A DNA stretch of 9,284 nucleotides from an uncultured Pseudobdellovibrionaceae bacterium (GTDB lineage: Bacteria > Bdellovibrionota > Bdellovibrionia > Bdellovibrionales > JAMPXM01): assembly GCA_934277865.1 (NCBI GenBank), contig CAKQVW010000097.1, forward strand, positions 1-9,284. The letters run 5' to 3'. Positions within the stretch are counted from its first letter, which is position 1. Each line of letters begins with the position of its first letter. This document shows, one piece after another, positions 1 to 6,889 of the stretch. A program made the position numbers and the translations under genes. A model generated the notes under the pieces. It saw nothing but the letters and a program-made list of their open reading frames with translations, was not told the origin of the DNA and ran no database searches.

Positions 1-131
1 ACACTGAGTAATAAGATCCACCACGGCACGTGCATCACGTGCGAGAGCACGTTGACTCCCAACACCGCCAGCAGCAGGGTTTGAAAGGGCCGATCCCAAA
101 GCTCCATATCCGAGCGCGCCTGCAAAGCCAT
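1..131 (-). CDS. TgpA-like membrane transglutaminase (DUF3488 type), N-terminal fragment
   Basis: Only the first 43 codons are in the window; the gene continues past the left edge. The ATG (131-129) shares one base with the stop of the upstream DUF58 gene (TGATG), so it is read as the third gene of the operon. The visible protein has a short polar start (MALQARSDMELWDRPFQ) followed by a hydrophobic stretch (TLLLAVLGVNVLSHV) and then VPWWILLLSV. This fits the first one or two membrane helices of TgpA-type proteins, which have several N-terminal helices and a periplasmic transglutaminase-like domain. The call leans on context: the order moxR - DUF58 - transglutaminase is a recurrent bacterial arrangement. 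The catalytic domain itself is not visible. Another membrane protein remains possible. Confidence 0.7.
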   Translation of the reverse strand, partial: MALQARSDMELWDRPFQTLLLAVLGVNVLSHVMHVPWWILLLS

Positions 132-1060
132 CAGCGTGACTCCAGATTTTGAGGCTCCGAAGAAAGTACGGCGAGTTCGCTCCAAACCCGGTGTGCGAAC
201 ACCAAGCCCGTATCGGGCCCCATGCGGCGGTTAGGAAGAGAGACGGTAAAGGGTTGCCCTTTTTGAATTGCTAAATCCACCCATTTGGAGAGTTGTTCAA
301 GGCGAGTTTCAAATGGGATGTTTTGTAGGCGATGGAAATCAAAATGCAGCCCCGACTGAGAGGGTTCGTCGAATTCCTTGGTGAGAAGGCCACGACCACG
401 CGAATACGCGCGCCAATCGACGCGGCGGAGATTGTCTCCGGCATTGTAGCTCCGATGCTCTTTGAAGTCCTCTGCGCCGGAGGCACGCTTGTGCTCTCCC
501 ACATGATCTCCATGGGATTCGGACCATTTGAGTTCGCCGATGCGCCTCGGGTAGATCACGGCCTCTGCTTTGTTGGGACAAATCATCCACGCATAAAAAA
601 GTCCGAAGGGTGCAGTGGTGGACAGAACGATTCGGTCAAAAACGTGTCGGCCACGGTTGGGTGCGACGAATGTGGCAAGTAAACGGCTATCGGAGGCCGG
701 AGCAATTTCTGACCGCGCATCGTATTGAGCGGATTTCTTAAGGCCCCGAATGTCGAACTCGATATTGACCTTCGACTTTCGCGAGTTGTTTTTGACGATC
801 AGTGAGATCGGGAGAAACTCACCAGCAAAACCCTGAATGGTTTCGATACGAGAGATTTCAAGTCCTTTGAGGTTGTAGTTGGTCACGAACATTGACGTGA
901 ACATCAACGCCAGCATGAAAAAACCCAGTAGGTTGACCAAGTTGTTTTGGTAGGCAGCCCCGATCAGGATCATAAAGACCGTTCCGGCCGCATAGGCCAG
1001 ACCAAATTTGGTTGGTAGGATATAGACCCGATCAGACGGCTTTAACTTGAGCCAAGACAT
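131..1060 (-). CDS. DUF58 domain membrane-anchored protein
   Basis: A 309-residue protein of the DUF58 family, often encoded beside MoxR ATPases; the biochemical role is not established, and links to envelope integrity and MoxR-dependent assembly are family-level inference. Two hydrophobic segments lie near the N-terminus (about residues 19-36 and 41-60), so it is probably anchored in the inner membrane. The family core is plain at residues 197-221: EDFKEHRSYNAGDNLRRVDW, then RAYSR, followed by LLTKEFDEP. This is the usual '(R/H)xYxxGDxxRxxDWxAxxR' block. A beta-rich part precedes it (about 65-150). Length fits the shorter DUF58 class. The ATG at 1060 lies inside the end of moxR (29-base overlap) with AAAGG a few bases upstream, so translation is probably coupled. 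The stop overlaps the start of the transglutaminase gene. Confidence 0.93.
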   Translation of the reverse strand: MSWLKLKPSDRVYILPTKFGLAYAAGTVFMILIGAAYQNNLVNLLGFFMLALMFTSMFVTNYNLKGLEISRIETIQGFAGEFLPISLIVKNNSRKSKVNIEFDIRGLKKSAQYDARSEIAPASDSRLLATFVAPNRGRHVFDRIVLSTTAPFGLFYAWMICPNKAEAVIYPRRIGELKWSESHGDHVGEHKRASGAEDFKEHRSYNAGDNLRRVDWRAYSRGRGLLTKEFDEPSQSGLHFDFHRLQNIPFETRLEQLSKWVDLAIQKGQPFTVSLPNRRMGPDTGLVFAHRVWSELAVLSSEPQNLESR

Positions 1061-2027
1061 CTTCGGCCTTTCGGCGACCAGTCTCTCCGGATGGATCTTC
1101 AGGCGGATTCAGGCGATGCGAAAGCACAGAAACAGCGACGGCTTGCACGTCTTCCGGCAAAGTCATGTTGCGACCTTGGATGTAGGCCCATGCACGTGCG
1201 GCTCTTGCCAAGGCCAGTGCTCCGCGCGGAGAAAGACCTTCGCCGGTCGCCGCGCTCTCGCGAGTTTTTCCTGCAATCGCTTGAATGTACTCCACCAAAG
1301 CGTCGGAGAGATGAACTTGCTCGACGGCCTTTTGGTGGTGGGCGAGTGAATCGGCATCAAACACCGGTTCTAGCTCGTCAATGCGATCTGCCGGGCCACC
1401 GGCGGAGATGCCGTCTTGCAAAAGACGTTTCTCGCTGAGGCGGTCTGGATATCCAAGTCCGATTCGCATCAAAAAACGATCGAGTTGCGATTCGGGAAGA
1501 GGGTAAGTGCCGATTTGTTGTCTCGGGTTTTGCGTGGCGATGACAAAAAACGGTTCCGGCAGTTTCAACGTTTCGCCGTCGATGGAAATCTGGCGCTCTT
1601 CCATGGCCTGCAAGCAGGCGGACTGCGTTTTGGGAGTGGCGCGGTTGAGTTCGTCGGCAAGCACAAAGGGCGAAAACAGCGGGCCTCGAACCACGGTGAA
1701 CTGTCCCGTGCGTGCATCGAAAATTCGGCCTCCGATGAGGTCTCCAGGCAACATGTCGTTGGTGAATTGCACACGCGTGAGAGGGAGGTCCAGCAATTTG
1801 GCCAGAGTTTTTACCAGTGTGGTTTTACCGACGCCGGGAACGTCTTCCACCAGCAAGTGACCACGCGCCAGCAAGCACGCAAGAGCCAATTGGATCTCAC
1901 GTTCTTTGCCAAAGACCACTGTCGAGGCTCGATGCACGAAGCTCTGCAGAATGTTCTGAATTTGCGAGTTAGTGCCGGAGGTTAAGCCGGATGTCTGGTT
2001 GCTAGATTTTTTTGCCGTCGGCTCCAT
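1032..2027 (-). CDS. MoxR family AAA+ ATPase
   Basis: A cytoplasmic AAA+ ATPase of the MoxR type, thought to act as a chaperone for assembly or activation of partner proteins. With the ATG at 2027 it has 331 residues, normal for the family. Visible motifs: Walker A EDVPGVGKTT (about 61-70, Lys68), Walker B FVLADELNRA (Asp125, Glu126), sensor 1 IATQNP (Asn167), ESQLDRF (179-185), and the sensor 2/lid segment LSPRGALALARAARA (265-279, Arg268). The first 35 or so residues are polar and probably disordered. Start choice: the frame extends to a TTG at 2045 (MPISFP then this Met), but neither start has a clear Shine-Dalgarno sequence; I prefer the ATG. It is first in an operon with the DUF58 gene (29-base overlap) and the transglutaminase gene. 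Upstream it diverges from the gene at 2117. Confidence 0.95.
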   Translation of the reverse strand: MEPTAKKSSNQTSGLTSGTNSQIQNILQSFVHRASTVVFGKEREIQLALACLLARGHLLVEDVPGVGKTTLVKTLAKLLDLPLTRVQFTNDMLPGDLIGGRIFDARTGQFTVVRGPLFSPFVLADELNRATPKTQSACLQAMEERQISIDGETLKLPEPFFVIATQNPRQQIGTYPLPESQLDRFLMRIGLGYPDRLSEKRLLQDGISAGGPADRIDELEPVFDADSLAHHQKAVEQVHLSDALVEYIQAIAGKTRESAATGEGLSPRGALALARAARAWAYIQGRNMTLPEDVQAVAVSVLSHRLNPPEDPSGETGRRKAEDVLAQVKAV

Positions 2028-2074
2028 CGGGAAACTTATCGGCAAATTGGCGTGCCGAAGGTCGTGGGGCGTAA

Positions 2075-2087
2075 TCTCAGCTTGAGA
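2075..2087. promoter_or_regulatory. Inverted repeat in the moxR / 2117 divergent intergenic region
   Basis: TCTCA-GCT-TGAGA is a perfect 5-base dyad with a 3-base spacer, between the divergent moxR operon and the small membrane protein gene. It could be an operator serving either direction. Short dyads like this arise by chance, and I could not define a convincing promoter beside it (a TTGGCA on the minus strand at 2096-2091 has no good -10 box), so this is weak. Confidence 0.2.
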
Positions 2088-2116
2088 CGTTTGCCAACTA
2101 ATGGGTTCATAAAACT

Positions 2117-2602
2117 ATGCTGACGGAACGCGCGCGAAAAAATCCAGGTGAGCCCATCGGTTTCTGGAAGTTTCTGATTGTCACCTCGATTGTGTTCACG
2201 GTCCTTCGTTCCATTTTGACTGGCCGTTCGCCGTCGACTAGCGGAATCTTGCCGTTCGCCTTTCTGGCTTACTTCGGATATCGAATTGCCAGAATGCAGC
2301 CGTGGTGGCCTTTTGGCGAAGACGCAATCGAAACGCCGCGCAAGCAGGATGTGCCGAATCCAATTGTGAAGCGTCGGCCAATTCGCGAAGTCGGCATCGC
2401 CAATCGGCGTCTCCCGGAATCCGACAGTACAGCCGGCAGACGGCAAGACGAGGCAAACGAACCACGTGTGCAGATGTCTGGTTATCTTTCCGAGCCGAGC
2501 ACGACAATGGGATCACAAGTTTCGTCGGTCGGAGTTCGCCAAAAGGTGGAGCGCACAAAGACTGTTCGAAGCCAAACCACCGAGCGTTCGAAACGTCGAT
2601 GA
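2117..2602 (+). CDS. Unknown small membrane protein with a basic, low-complexity tail
   Basis: I do not recognise this 161-residue protein. It has a short polar N-terminus, a likely membrane helix at about residues 16-34 (FWKFLIVTSIVFTVLRSIL), and a second weaker hydrophobic stretch at about 43-60 (GILPFAFLAYFGYRIARM). From about residue 70 the chain is rich in Arg, Lys, Ser, Thr and Gln and lacks hydrophobic runs, suggesting a disordered cytoplasmic tail of about 90 residues ending in RSQTTERSKRR. No catalytic motif is visible. The ATG has no good Shine-Dalgarno sequence. The stop overlaps the start of the EamA transporter gene as ATGA, which argues that the frame is really translated and that the two are co-expressed. 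It could be an accessory subunit of that transporter, or an unrelated envelope protein; neither can be decided here. Confidence 0.7.
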   Translation: MLTERARKNPGEPIGFWKFLIVTSIVFTVLRSILTGRSPSTSGILPFAFLAYFGYRIARMQPWWPFGEDAIETPRKQDVPNPIVKRRPIREVGIANRRLPESDSTAGRRQDEANEPRVQMSGYLSEPSTTMGSQVSSVGVRQKVERTKTVRSQTTERSKRR

Positions 2603-3531
2603 AGTCCGTTCGCACCCTTGGCATCATTCAGCTTCTTTCAAGCGGTTTTTTCTTTGGCTTTCTCGGTCTATTTGGCAAACAGGCTTACGAGAAAGGCCTG
2701 ACGCCATTTGAGTTCTTGGCACTTCGCTACCTGGTGGCCGCTTTGATGATGGGCACCTATGTCGCGAGCACACGTGCGCATGGGAAAATCTGGGTCGGCA
2801 CAAAAAACGTCTTAGTCGGTTTGCTCCTGGGTGTGTTGGGTTACGCCGTGTATTCGAGCATTTATTTTCTCGCACTCGAGAAAATCTCGGCGTCGCTAAC
2901 GGTGATCTTGCTTTACACGTACCCCGTATTGGTGGCCATCGGTGGCGCTGTCTTTTTTAAAGAATGGATTCCGCGCGCGCGGCTTCCTGCAATTCCGCTG
3001 GCGTTTTTGGGAATGGTTTTTCTGGTGTGGCAGGATATTTCCCTGGGACAGCCTATTGGGATTCTTTTTGGGCTGTCGGCTGCGCTTTTTTATTCGGTTT
3101 ATATTCTGCTGTCGTCGCACTGGTTAAAAGGGATTGATGCCTTTGTCTCGACGTTTTGGATTCAATTGGGTGCCGGAGTGGCGTTACTCGTTTTTGGTTA
3201 CAGAGATCCGATGCGAGTTATTGAGGTCCTAGAGATTGCGTGGTTACAGGTTTTGTTGATTGCCTTTGTTTGCTCGGTCTTGGCGATGTCGCTTTTTTTG
3301 GCCGGGTTATTAAAGGTCAAAAATTGGGAGGCCTCGGTGCTTTCGATGGCCGAGCCAATCACGGGTGTTGCGTTGGGCCTCGCCTTTTTAGGTGAACGCC
3401 TCAAAGCCCTGCAGTGGGTCGGTGTTGCCTGTGTGTTGATCGCTCTGGTGATTGTCTCGATCCCGTCTAAGCCATCAAAAGTTTCATCAGGGTCGGATAC
3501 CAATTCGCCAAAGCCTGCGAACGTGTCGTGA
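2599..3531 (+). CDS. DMT superfamily (EamA family) inner membrane transporter
   Basis: A 310-residue transporter of the drug/metabolite superfamily with two EamA repeats, at about residues 8-145 and 152-288, giving ten predicted membrane helices. The repeat ends show the family pattern: LYTYPVLVAIGGAVFFKEWI (105-124) in the first and AEPITGVALGLAFLGERL (251-268) in the second. Members export or exchange amino acids, nucleosides or other metabolites; the substrate here cannot be read from sequence. The frame stays open well upstream, but the start at 2599 is chosen because it begins the first helix directly (MKSVRTLGIIQLL), matches the usual family length and overlaps the previous gene's stop as ATGA. 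The last roughly 20 residues are a polar Ser/Pro/Lys tail, encoded where the gene overlaps the convergent M20 peptidase gene. Confidence 0.93.
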   Translation: MKSVRTLGIIQLLSSGFFFGFLGLFGKQAYEKGLTPFEFLALRYLVAALMMGTYVASTRAHGKIWVGTKNVLVGLLLGVLGYAVYSSIYFLALEKISASLTVILLYTYPVLVAIGGAVFFKEWIPRARLPAIPLAFLGMVFLVWQDISLGQPIGILFGLSAALFYSVYILLSSHWLKGIDAFVSTFWIQLGAGVALLVFGYRDPMRVIEVLEIAWLQVLLIAFVCSVLAMSLFLAGLLKVKNWEASVLSMAEPITGVALGLAFLGERLKALQWVGVACVLIALVIVSIPSKPSKVSSGSDTNSPKPANVS

Positions 3532-4687
3532 GGCTGTCGCGAACCAAAAACTCATCCACGGTGTGCATCAGTCCGCCAACAGGGCCCAGACCATCTAAAA
3601 CCAGGAGTCCAGGGCGCGACATATGATTCACGTCTCCAGCTCCACCGGCTTGGGCGGCCTCAAACTGAGCATCAGGCTCGAGGACGTGAATTTCATTGAG
3701 CAGGGTTTCAACGATTTCCGCCGAGACTCGGTCGGATCCTGAGAAAAAAGGCGGGCAGTCGTCCACGATGGTCCACCTGCGCTCGAGTCCTTGTCCTTTG
3801 TTGTTGGTTTGAAACTGCGTTTCGATGATGGCCGTGACCCTTTCGTGCAGCAGATCACGTTGCTCAAAAGTCGAAAAGCGCGTGTCCAGTTTGATGTGCA
3901 CTTTTCCGCAGACGACATTGTGTCGGTTTCTCCCACCTTCGATGTGGCCGACATGTAACGAAACACCTAGTCCAGCTGGACTCGGGAATTTTTCTCGGAG
4001 GTCAGCTTGCAGGCGGAGAAGTTCGGCGATGGCAAGCGTGGCTTCGTGAGCGGCGTTGAGTTCCTCACCGCGACAACGACCAGCGTGCGCTTCGATGCCG
4101 GTAAACTGAATGTCGTACCAACGATTGCCTCGCCGACTGGTGATGATCGAGCCGTCCTCAAGTGAGGGTTCGAAGCCCAAGACCGCCATCGAGCGAGTGC
4201 CGATTTCGCGATAGATGGGGTGCCAAGCTGTCGATCCGTTTTCTTCATCAGGAGATGAGACCACTCGAAATCCAAACTCATGGCTGGGATTCTTGGCGAG
4301 ATAAAGTTTGAGACTCTCCAAAAGCACGGCGAGCCCGCCCTTGTTGTCGATGATGCCAGCGCCCAGCAAGCGGCCTTGGGGATCGACACGTAACGGTCCT
4401 GACTCAGTTGGACTCAGCACCGTGTCGACGTGAGAGACCATCGTGATGAATCGATCATTGTGTTCAGCGGCGCTTGGACTCGTTGTTTGTGTTCCAGGTT
4501 TTTCTGCCACCAGCAGGTCGTCCGTTTTTCCAGAAGGGTCGCGAATCCACTCAACGATGAAACCAAGGGCTTCGAGTTCTTCCGCCAAAATGGCGTGCGT
4601 GGATCGCACCGAACTTTGGCTCGTGGTGGGAGAGGGCGAATCGACCAGACGTTTCAGAAGGACTTCAGCTCGAGTTTGTGGCGTCAT
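3467..4687 (-). CDS. M20 family zinc metallopeptidase (carboxypeptidase G2 / ArgE / DapE type)
   Basis: A cytoplasmic (no signal peptide) 406-residue hydrolase of the M20 family, which removes amino acids from amide-linked substrates using two zinc ions. The metal and catalytic residues are all visible: SHVDTV (His86, Asp88), GAGIIDNKGG (bridging Asp114), SSPDEENGS (catalytic Glu148, zinc ligand Glu149), GFEPS (Glu173) and GLMHTVDEF (His375). The lid/dimer domain contains TGIEAHAGR (His201). The pattern is closest to glutamate carboxypeptidase-like members, but substrate cannot be fixed. Start: an ATG at 4714 is also in frame, but the ATG at 4687 has AAGGTGG seven bases upstream and overlaps the stop of the MFS gene as ATGA, so it is preferred. 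Its 3' end overlaps the convergent EamA gene by 65 bases. Confidence 0.94.
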   Translation of the reverse strand: MTPQTRAEVLLKRLVDSPSPTTSQSSVRSTHAILAEELEALGFIVEWIRDPSGKTDDLLVAEKPGTQTTSPSAAEHNDRFITMVSHVDTVLSPTESGPLRVDPQGRLLGAGIIDNKGGLAVLLESLKLYLAKNPSHEFGFRVVSSPDEENGSTAWHPIYREIGTRSMAVLGFEPSLEDGSIITSRRGNRWYDIQFTGIEAHAGRCRGEELNAAHEATLAIAELLRLQADLREKFPSPAGLGVSLHVGHIEGGRNRHNVVCGKVHIKLDTRFSTFEQRDLLHERVTAIIETQFQTNNKGQGLERRWTIVDDCPPFFSGSDRVSAEIVETLLNEIHVLEPDAQFEAAQAGGAGDVNHMSRPGLLVLDGLGPVGGLMHTVDEFLVRDSLTTRSQALANWYPTLMKLLMA

Positions 4688-6003
4688 TTGAATTCCACCT
4701 TGGATAACATCCAAGCTCCGATTGCAAAAAGAAGAAGAAGACTTAACATCGCCAGTCGCGAGCTTTCGGAGATCAGTCCGGTCAGCGCGATCAAAAGCGG
4801 TCCAAGAATCGAAGAGAATCGGCCCAGCATATTGAAGAAGCCAAAAAACTCGCCAGCGTGTTCACCCGGAATAAGCCGCCCGAAAACCGAGCGACTCAAG
4901 GCTTGGATACCACCTTGTACGAGGCCGATGGAGGCCGCCAGTGCGTAGAAGTGCCACTCGACTTGCAGCTGCGTCGCAAGAATCGTCACCAAGACATAGA
5001 TGCCGATCGCAACAAAGAGCGAACGTCGTGCGCCGATTTTCTCGGACAAAAAACCAAATCCGATGGCGGCAGGAAACCCGATGAACTGCACCATCAGCAG
5101 CGCCACGATCAGTGAGTCCGACTTGAAACCAAGTGACATTCCGTAGTCGACGGCCATTTTGATAATGGTGTTCACGCCATCGATGTAAAAGAAGTAGCCG
5201 ATCAGAAAGGTGAAAGCCGGTTTGTGGTTTTTTAATGTGCGAAAGGTGTGTCCCACCTGCGCGAAGGCTTCGCGAGCCAACTTTGCAAACGGAAGGCGCG
5301 CTTCTTCGGTGCGCTCCTCTTTGACGTTTAACATGAGGGGAATGGTGAAGATGAGCCACCAAATTCCGACCATCAAAAAGGAAACTCGCACCGCTTCTGT
5401 TGCTGAAGAGAGACCAAAGAGCTCGGGCTTTAAGGTCATGAAAACATTCACGGCAAACAGCACGCCGCCCCCGAGATAGCCGAGCCCGTATCCGAGCCCC
5501 GAGACATGGTCCATTTCGCTTTTGCGAGAGACCAGCGCCAACAGCGCATCGTAGAAGTTCTGTCCGCCCCAGAAGCCGACGCTAGCCAAGATGTAAAGTG
5601 CCGCAGCAAAGACCCATTCGCCTTGGCCAACAAGCGCCAGTGCAGAAGCCGAGATCGCTCCAAGGAACGTGAAGCCAAATAAAAATCGTTTGCGGCCCTT
5701 TGCGCGGTCCGCGAGGGCGCCCAACAGTGGTGCGGAAAGCCCCAGCACCAGGCTGGAAAACGAGTTGGCATAGCCAAGCAGAGCCGTCGACTGCACGGCG
5801 GTGATGGTGTTTTCGCCGGCAGGCCCGGTGTTGGACCAATACTGTTTAAAGAAAATGGGAAAAAAACCGGCCATCACGGTTGTGGCAAAAGCGGAGTTCC
5901 CCCAGTCGTACAGGGCCCAAGAAAGGATTTGCCGATCGCGTAGAATCTCGCGGAAGCGACGAGGTTTTGAAAGGTCGGACTGAGTTGCGGCCGATTTCGT
6001 CAT
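4684..6003 (-). CDS. UMF1-type major facilitator superfamily transporter (Atg22-like)
   Basis: A 439-residue, roughly twelve-helix inner membrane transporter of the UMF1 branch of the major facilitators, related to the Atg22-like vacuolar amino acid effluxers of fungi. Signatures: SWALYDWGNSAFATT near the start (28-42), the MFS loop motif GALADRAKGRKRF (95-107), a second-half counterpart FLSEKIGARRSLF, and FFGFFNMLGRFSSILGP (386-402) near the end, the typical UMF1 block. Substrate is unknown; amino acid or small peptide efflux is a family-based guess. The ATG at 6003 is the only reasonable start; a GGGGGAG stretch lies upstream but about 13 bases away, longer than usual. The stop overlaps the M20 peptidase start (ATGA), so the two are translationally coupled. 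The gene diverges from the ABC exporter operon. Confidence 0.92.
   Translation of the reverse strand: MTKSAATQSDLSKPRRFREILRDRQILSWALYDWGNSAFATTVMAGFFPIFFKQYWSNTGPAGENTITAVQSTALLGYANSFSSLVLGLSAPLLGALADRAKGRKRFLFGFTFLGAISASALALVGQGEWVFAAALYILASVGFWGGQNFYDALLALVSRKSEMDHVSGLGYGLGYLGGGVLFAVNVFMTLKPELFGLSSATEAVRVSFLMVGIWWLIFTIPLMLNVKEERTEEARLPFAKLAREAFAQVGHTFRTLKNHKPAFTFLIGYFFYIDGVNTIIKMAVDYGMSLGFKSDSLIVALLMVQFIGFPAAIGFGFLSEKIGARRSLFVAIGIYVLVTILATQLQVEWHFYALAASIGLVQGGIQALSRSVFGRLIPGEHAGEFFGFFNMLGRFSSILGPLLIALTGLISESSRLAMLSLLLLFAIGAWMLSKVEFK
4695..4701 (-). promoter_or_regulatory. Ribosome binding site that fixes the M20 peptidase start
   Basis: AAGGTGG on the minus strand sits seven bases before the ATG at 4687, inside the last codons of the MFS gene. 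It supports that start over the in-frame ATG at 4714, which would place this sequence inside the coding region. Confidence 0.6.
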
Positions 6004-6049
6004 TTCAAATATGAAGCTCCCCCGAACCCTTCAAATCTTCAAGGAGCCG

Positions 6050-6066
6050 CGTGACGTGTCATCACG
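6050..6066. promoter_or_regulatory. Operator-like dyad between the MFS and ABC exporter genes
   Basis: CGTGA-N7-TCACG is a perfect 5-base inverted repeat spanning 17 bases. It lies 20 bases before the preferred start of the ABC ATPase and about 47 bases before the divergent MFS start. A nested TGAC-GT-GTCA dyad (6052-6061) shares part of it. The half-sites resemble the TGTGA/TCACA pattern of CRP/FNR-type regulators but with N7 spacing instead of N6, so the family is not assigned. Position favours a role in controlling one or both divergent operons; chance remains possible. Confidence 0.3.
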
Positions 6067-6076
6067 AAATCCGTAT

Positions 6077-6081
6077 GGTGA
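6077..6081 (+). promoter_or_regulatory. Ribosome binding site supporting the ABC ATPase start
   Basis: GGTGA lies four bases before the ATG at 6086. It matches the 3' part of the full Shine-Dalgarno sequence, for which short spacing is expected. The alternative ATG at 6011 has no such sequence. Confidence 0.5.
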
Positions 6082-6085
6082 GAAA

Positions 6086-6889
6086 ATGGCAAATCCTGGG
6101 CAGCTTCCAACGGTTGAGTTTCTCGAAGTTCGCAATCTGGCAAAGACCTATAAGGCCAAACCAAAAAACGTCGAGGCGGTGCGGGGAATTGACCTGCGAA
6201 TCCCGCAAGGCGTCTGTTTTGGTATCTTGGGGCCAAATGGTGCGGGGAAGACGACCACCATTGAAATCATGGAAGGGCTGCAGAAGCCGGATCGCGGCGA
6301 GGTGTTGTTTAAAGGCAAGACCGTGATTTCAGCCACGGGCGAAGCTCGCGCTCCGCGTGCCTGGTCCGAGGCGATTGGCATTCAGTTTCAGCAAACGGCT
6401 TTGCAGGATCATCTGACGGGGCGTGAGCTGCTCAAGCTCTTTGCCGGTTTGTATTCCAACCGAGGGGACTATGACAGCCAAGATCAGGCTGTCGAGGCTG
6501 TCATTCAAACTTGCGAGATCGGCGAGTTTGTTGACCGAGAACCGAAAAAGCTGAGTGGCGGTCAGCGCCAACGTGTGTTGCTGGCTTTGGCGCTTGTGCA
6601 TTCTCCCGAGATTGTGTTTTTGGACGAGCCGACGACGGGTCTTGATCCCCAAGCGCGCCGTCAATTTTGGTCGCTGGTGAATAAGATCAAGTCGCAAGGA
6701 CGAACTGTCATCCTGACAACCCACTACATGGATGAGGCCGAAGTGCTTTGCGACACATTGGTGCTTGTGGATCGAGGACAGGTGATCGACGAAGGTGCGC
6801 CTCGTGATCTCTTAAAGAAATACGACGTAAAAAACCTCGACGAGCTTTTTTTAAAGCGCACTGGTCGCGATTTGAGAGGTGATGTGTGA
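6086..6889 (+). CDS. ABC-2 type exporter, ATP-binding subunit
   Basis: A 267-residue ATPase that energises the permease encoded next. All nucleotide-binding motifs are present: Walker A GPNGAGKTT (49-57), Q-loop within GIQFQQTAL (about 98-106), signature LSGGQRQR (156-163), Walker B IVFLDEP (176-182), D-loop TGLD and switch His213 in TTHYMDEAE. The C-terminal LDELFLKRTGRDLR is typical of the DrrA/NatA-like ATPases of ABC-2 exporters. Substrates of this group include antibiotics, lipids, polysaccharides and sodium; nothing here selects one. The frame opens at an ATG at 6011, only 8 bases from the divergent MFS gene, but the added 25 residues are not domain-like and have no ribosome binding site, so 6086 is preferred. 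The stop overlaps the permease start (GTGA). Confidence 0.95.
   Translation: MANPGQLPTVEFLEVRNLAKTYKAKPKNVEAVRGIDLRIPQGVCFGILGPNGAGKTTTIEIMEGLQKPDRGEVLFKGKTVISATGEARAPRAWSEAIGIQFQQTALQDHLTGRELLKLFAGLYSNRGDYDSQDQAVEAVIQTCEIGEFVDREPKKLSGGQRQRVLLALALVHSPEIVFLDEPTTGLDPQARRQFWSLVNKIKSQGRTVILTTHYMDEAEVLCDTLVLVDRGQVIDEGAPRDLLKKYDVKNLDELFLKRTGRDLRGDV

Noticed and set aside
1416..1985. Long plus-strand open frame of 189 codons opposite moxR
   Set aside because: It is antisense to a clearly recognised AAA+ ATPase and has no domain pattern; it follows from the codon use of moxR.
2082..2113. Plus-strand promoter TTGAGA with TTCATA or CATAAA for the gene at 2117
   Set aside because: The -10 matches are poor or the spacing is 18-20 bases, and the start point would fall on the ATG itself.
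2302..2598. A 99-codon upstream extension of the EamA transporter frame
   Set aside because: It overlaps the small membrane protein gene in another frame, looks compositionally random, and would put about 100 Arg-rich residues before the first helix. The ATGA-coupled start at 2599 fits the family.
6011..6085. N-terminal extension of the ABC ATPase from the ATG at 6011
   Set aside because: It has no ribosome binding site, lies 8 bases from the divergent MFS start, and the added residues are not part of the ABC domain; the ATG at 6086 has GGTGA in place.
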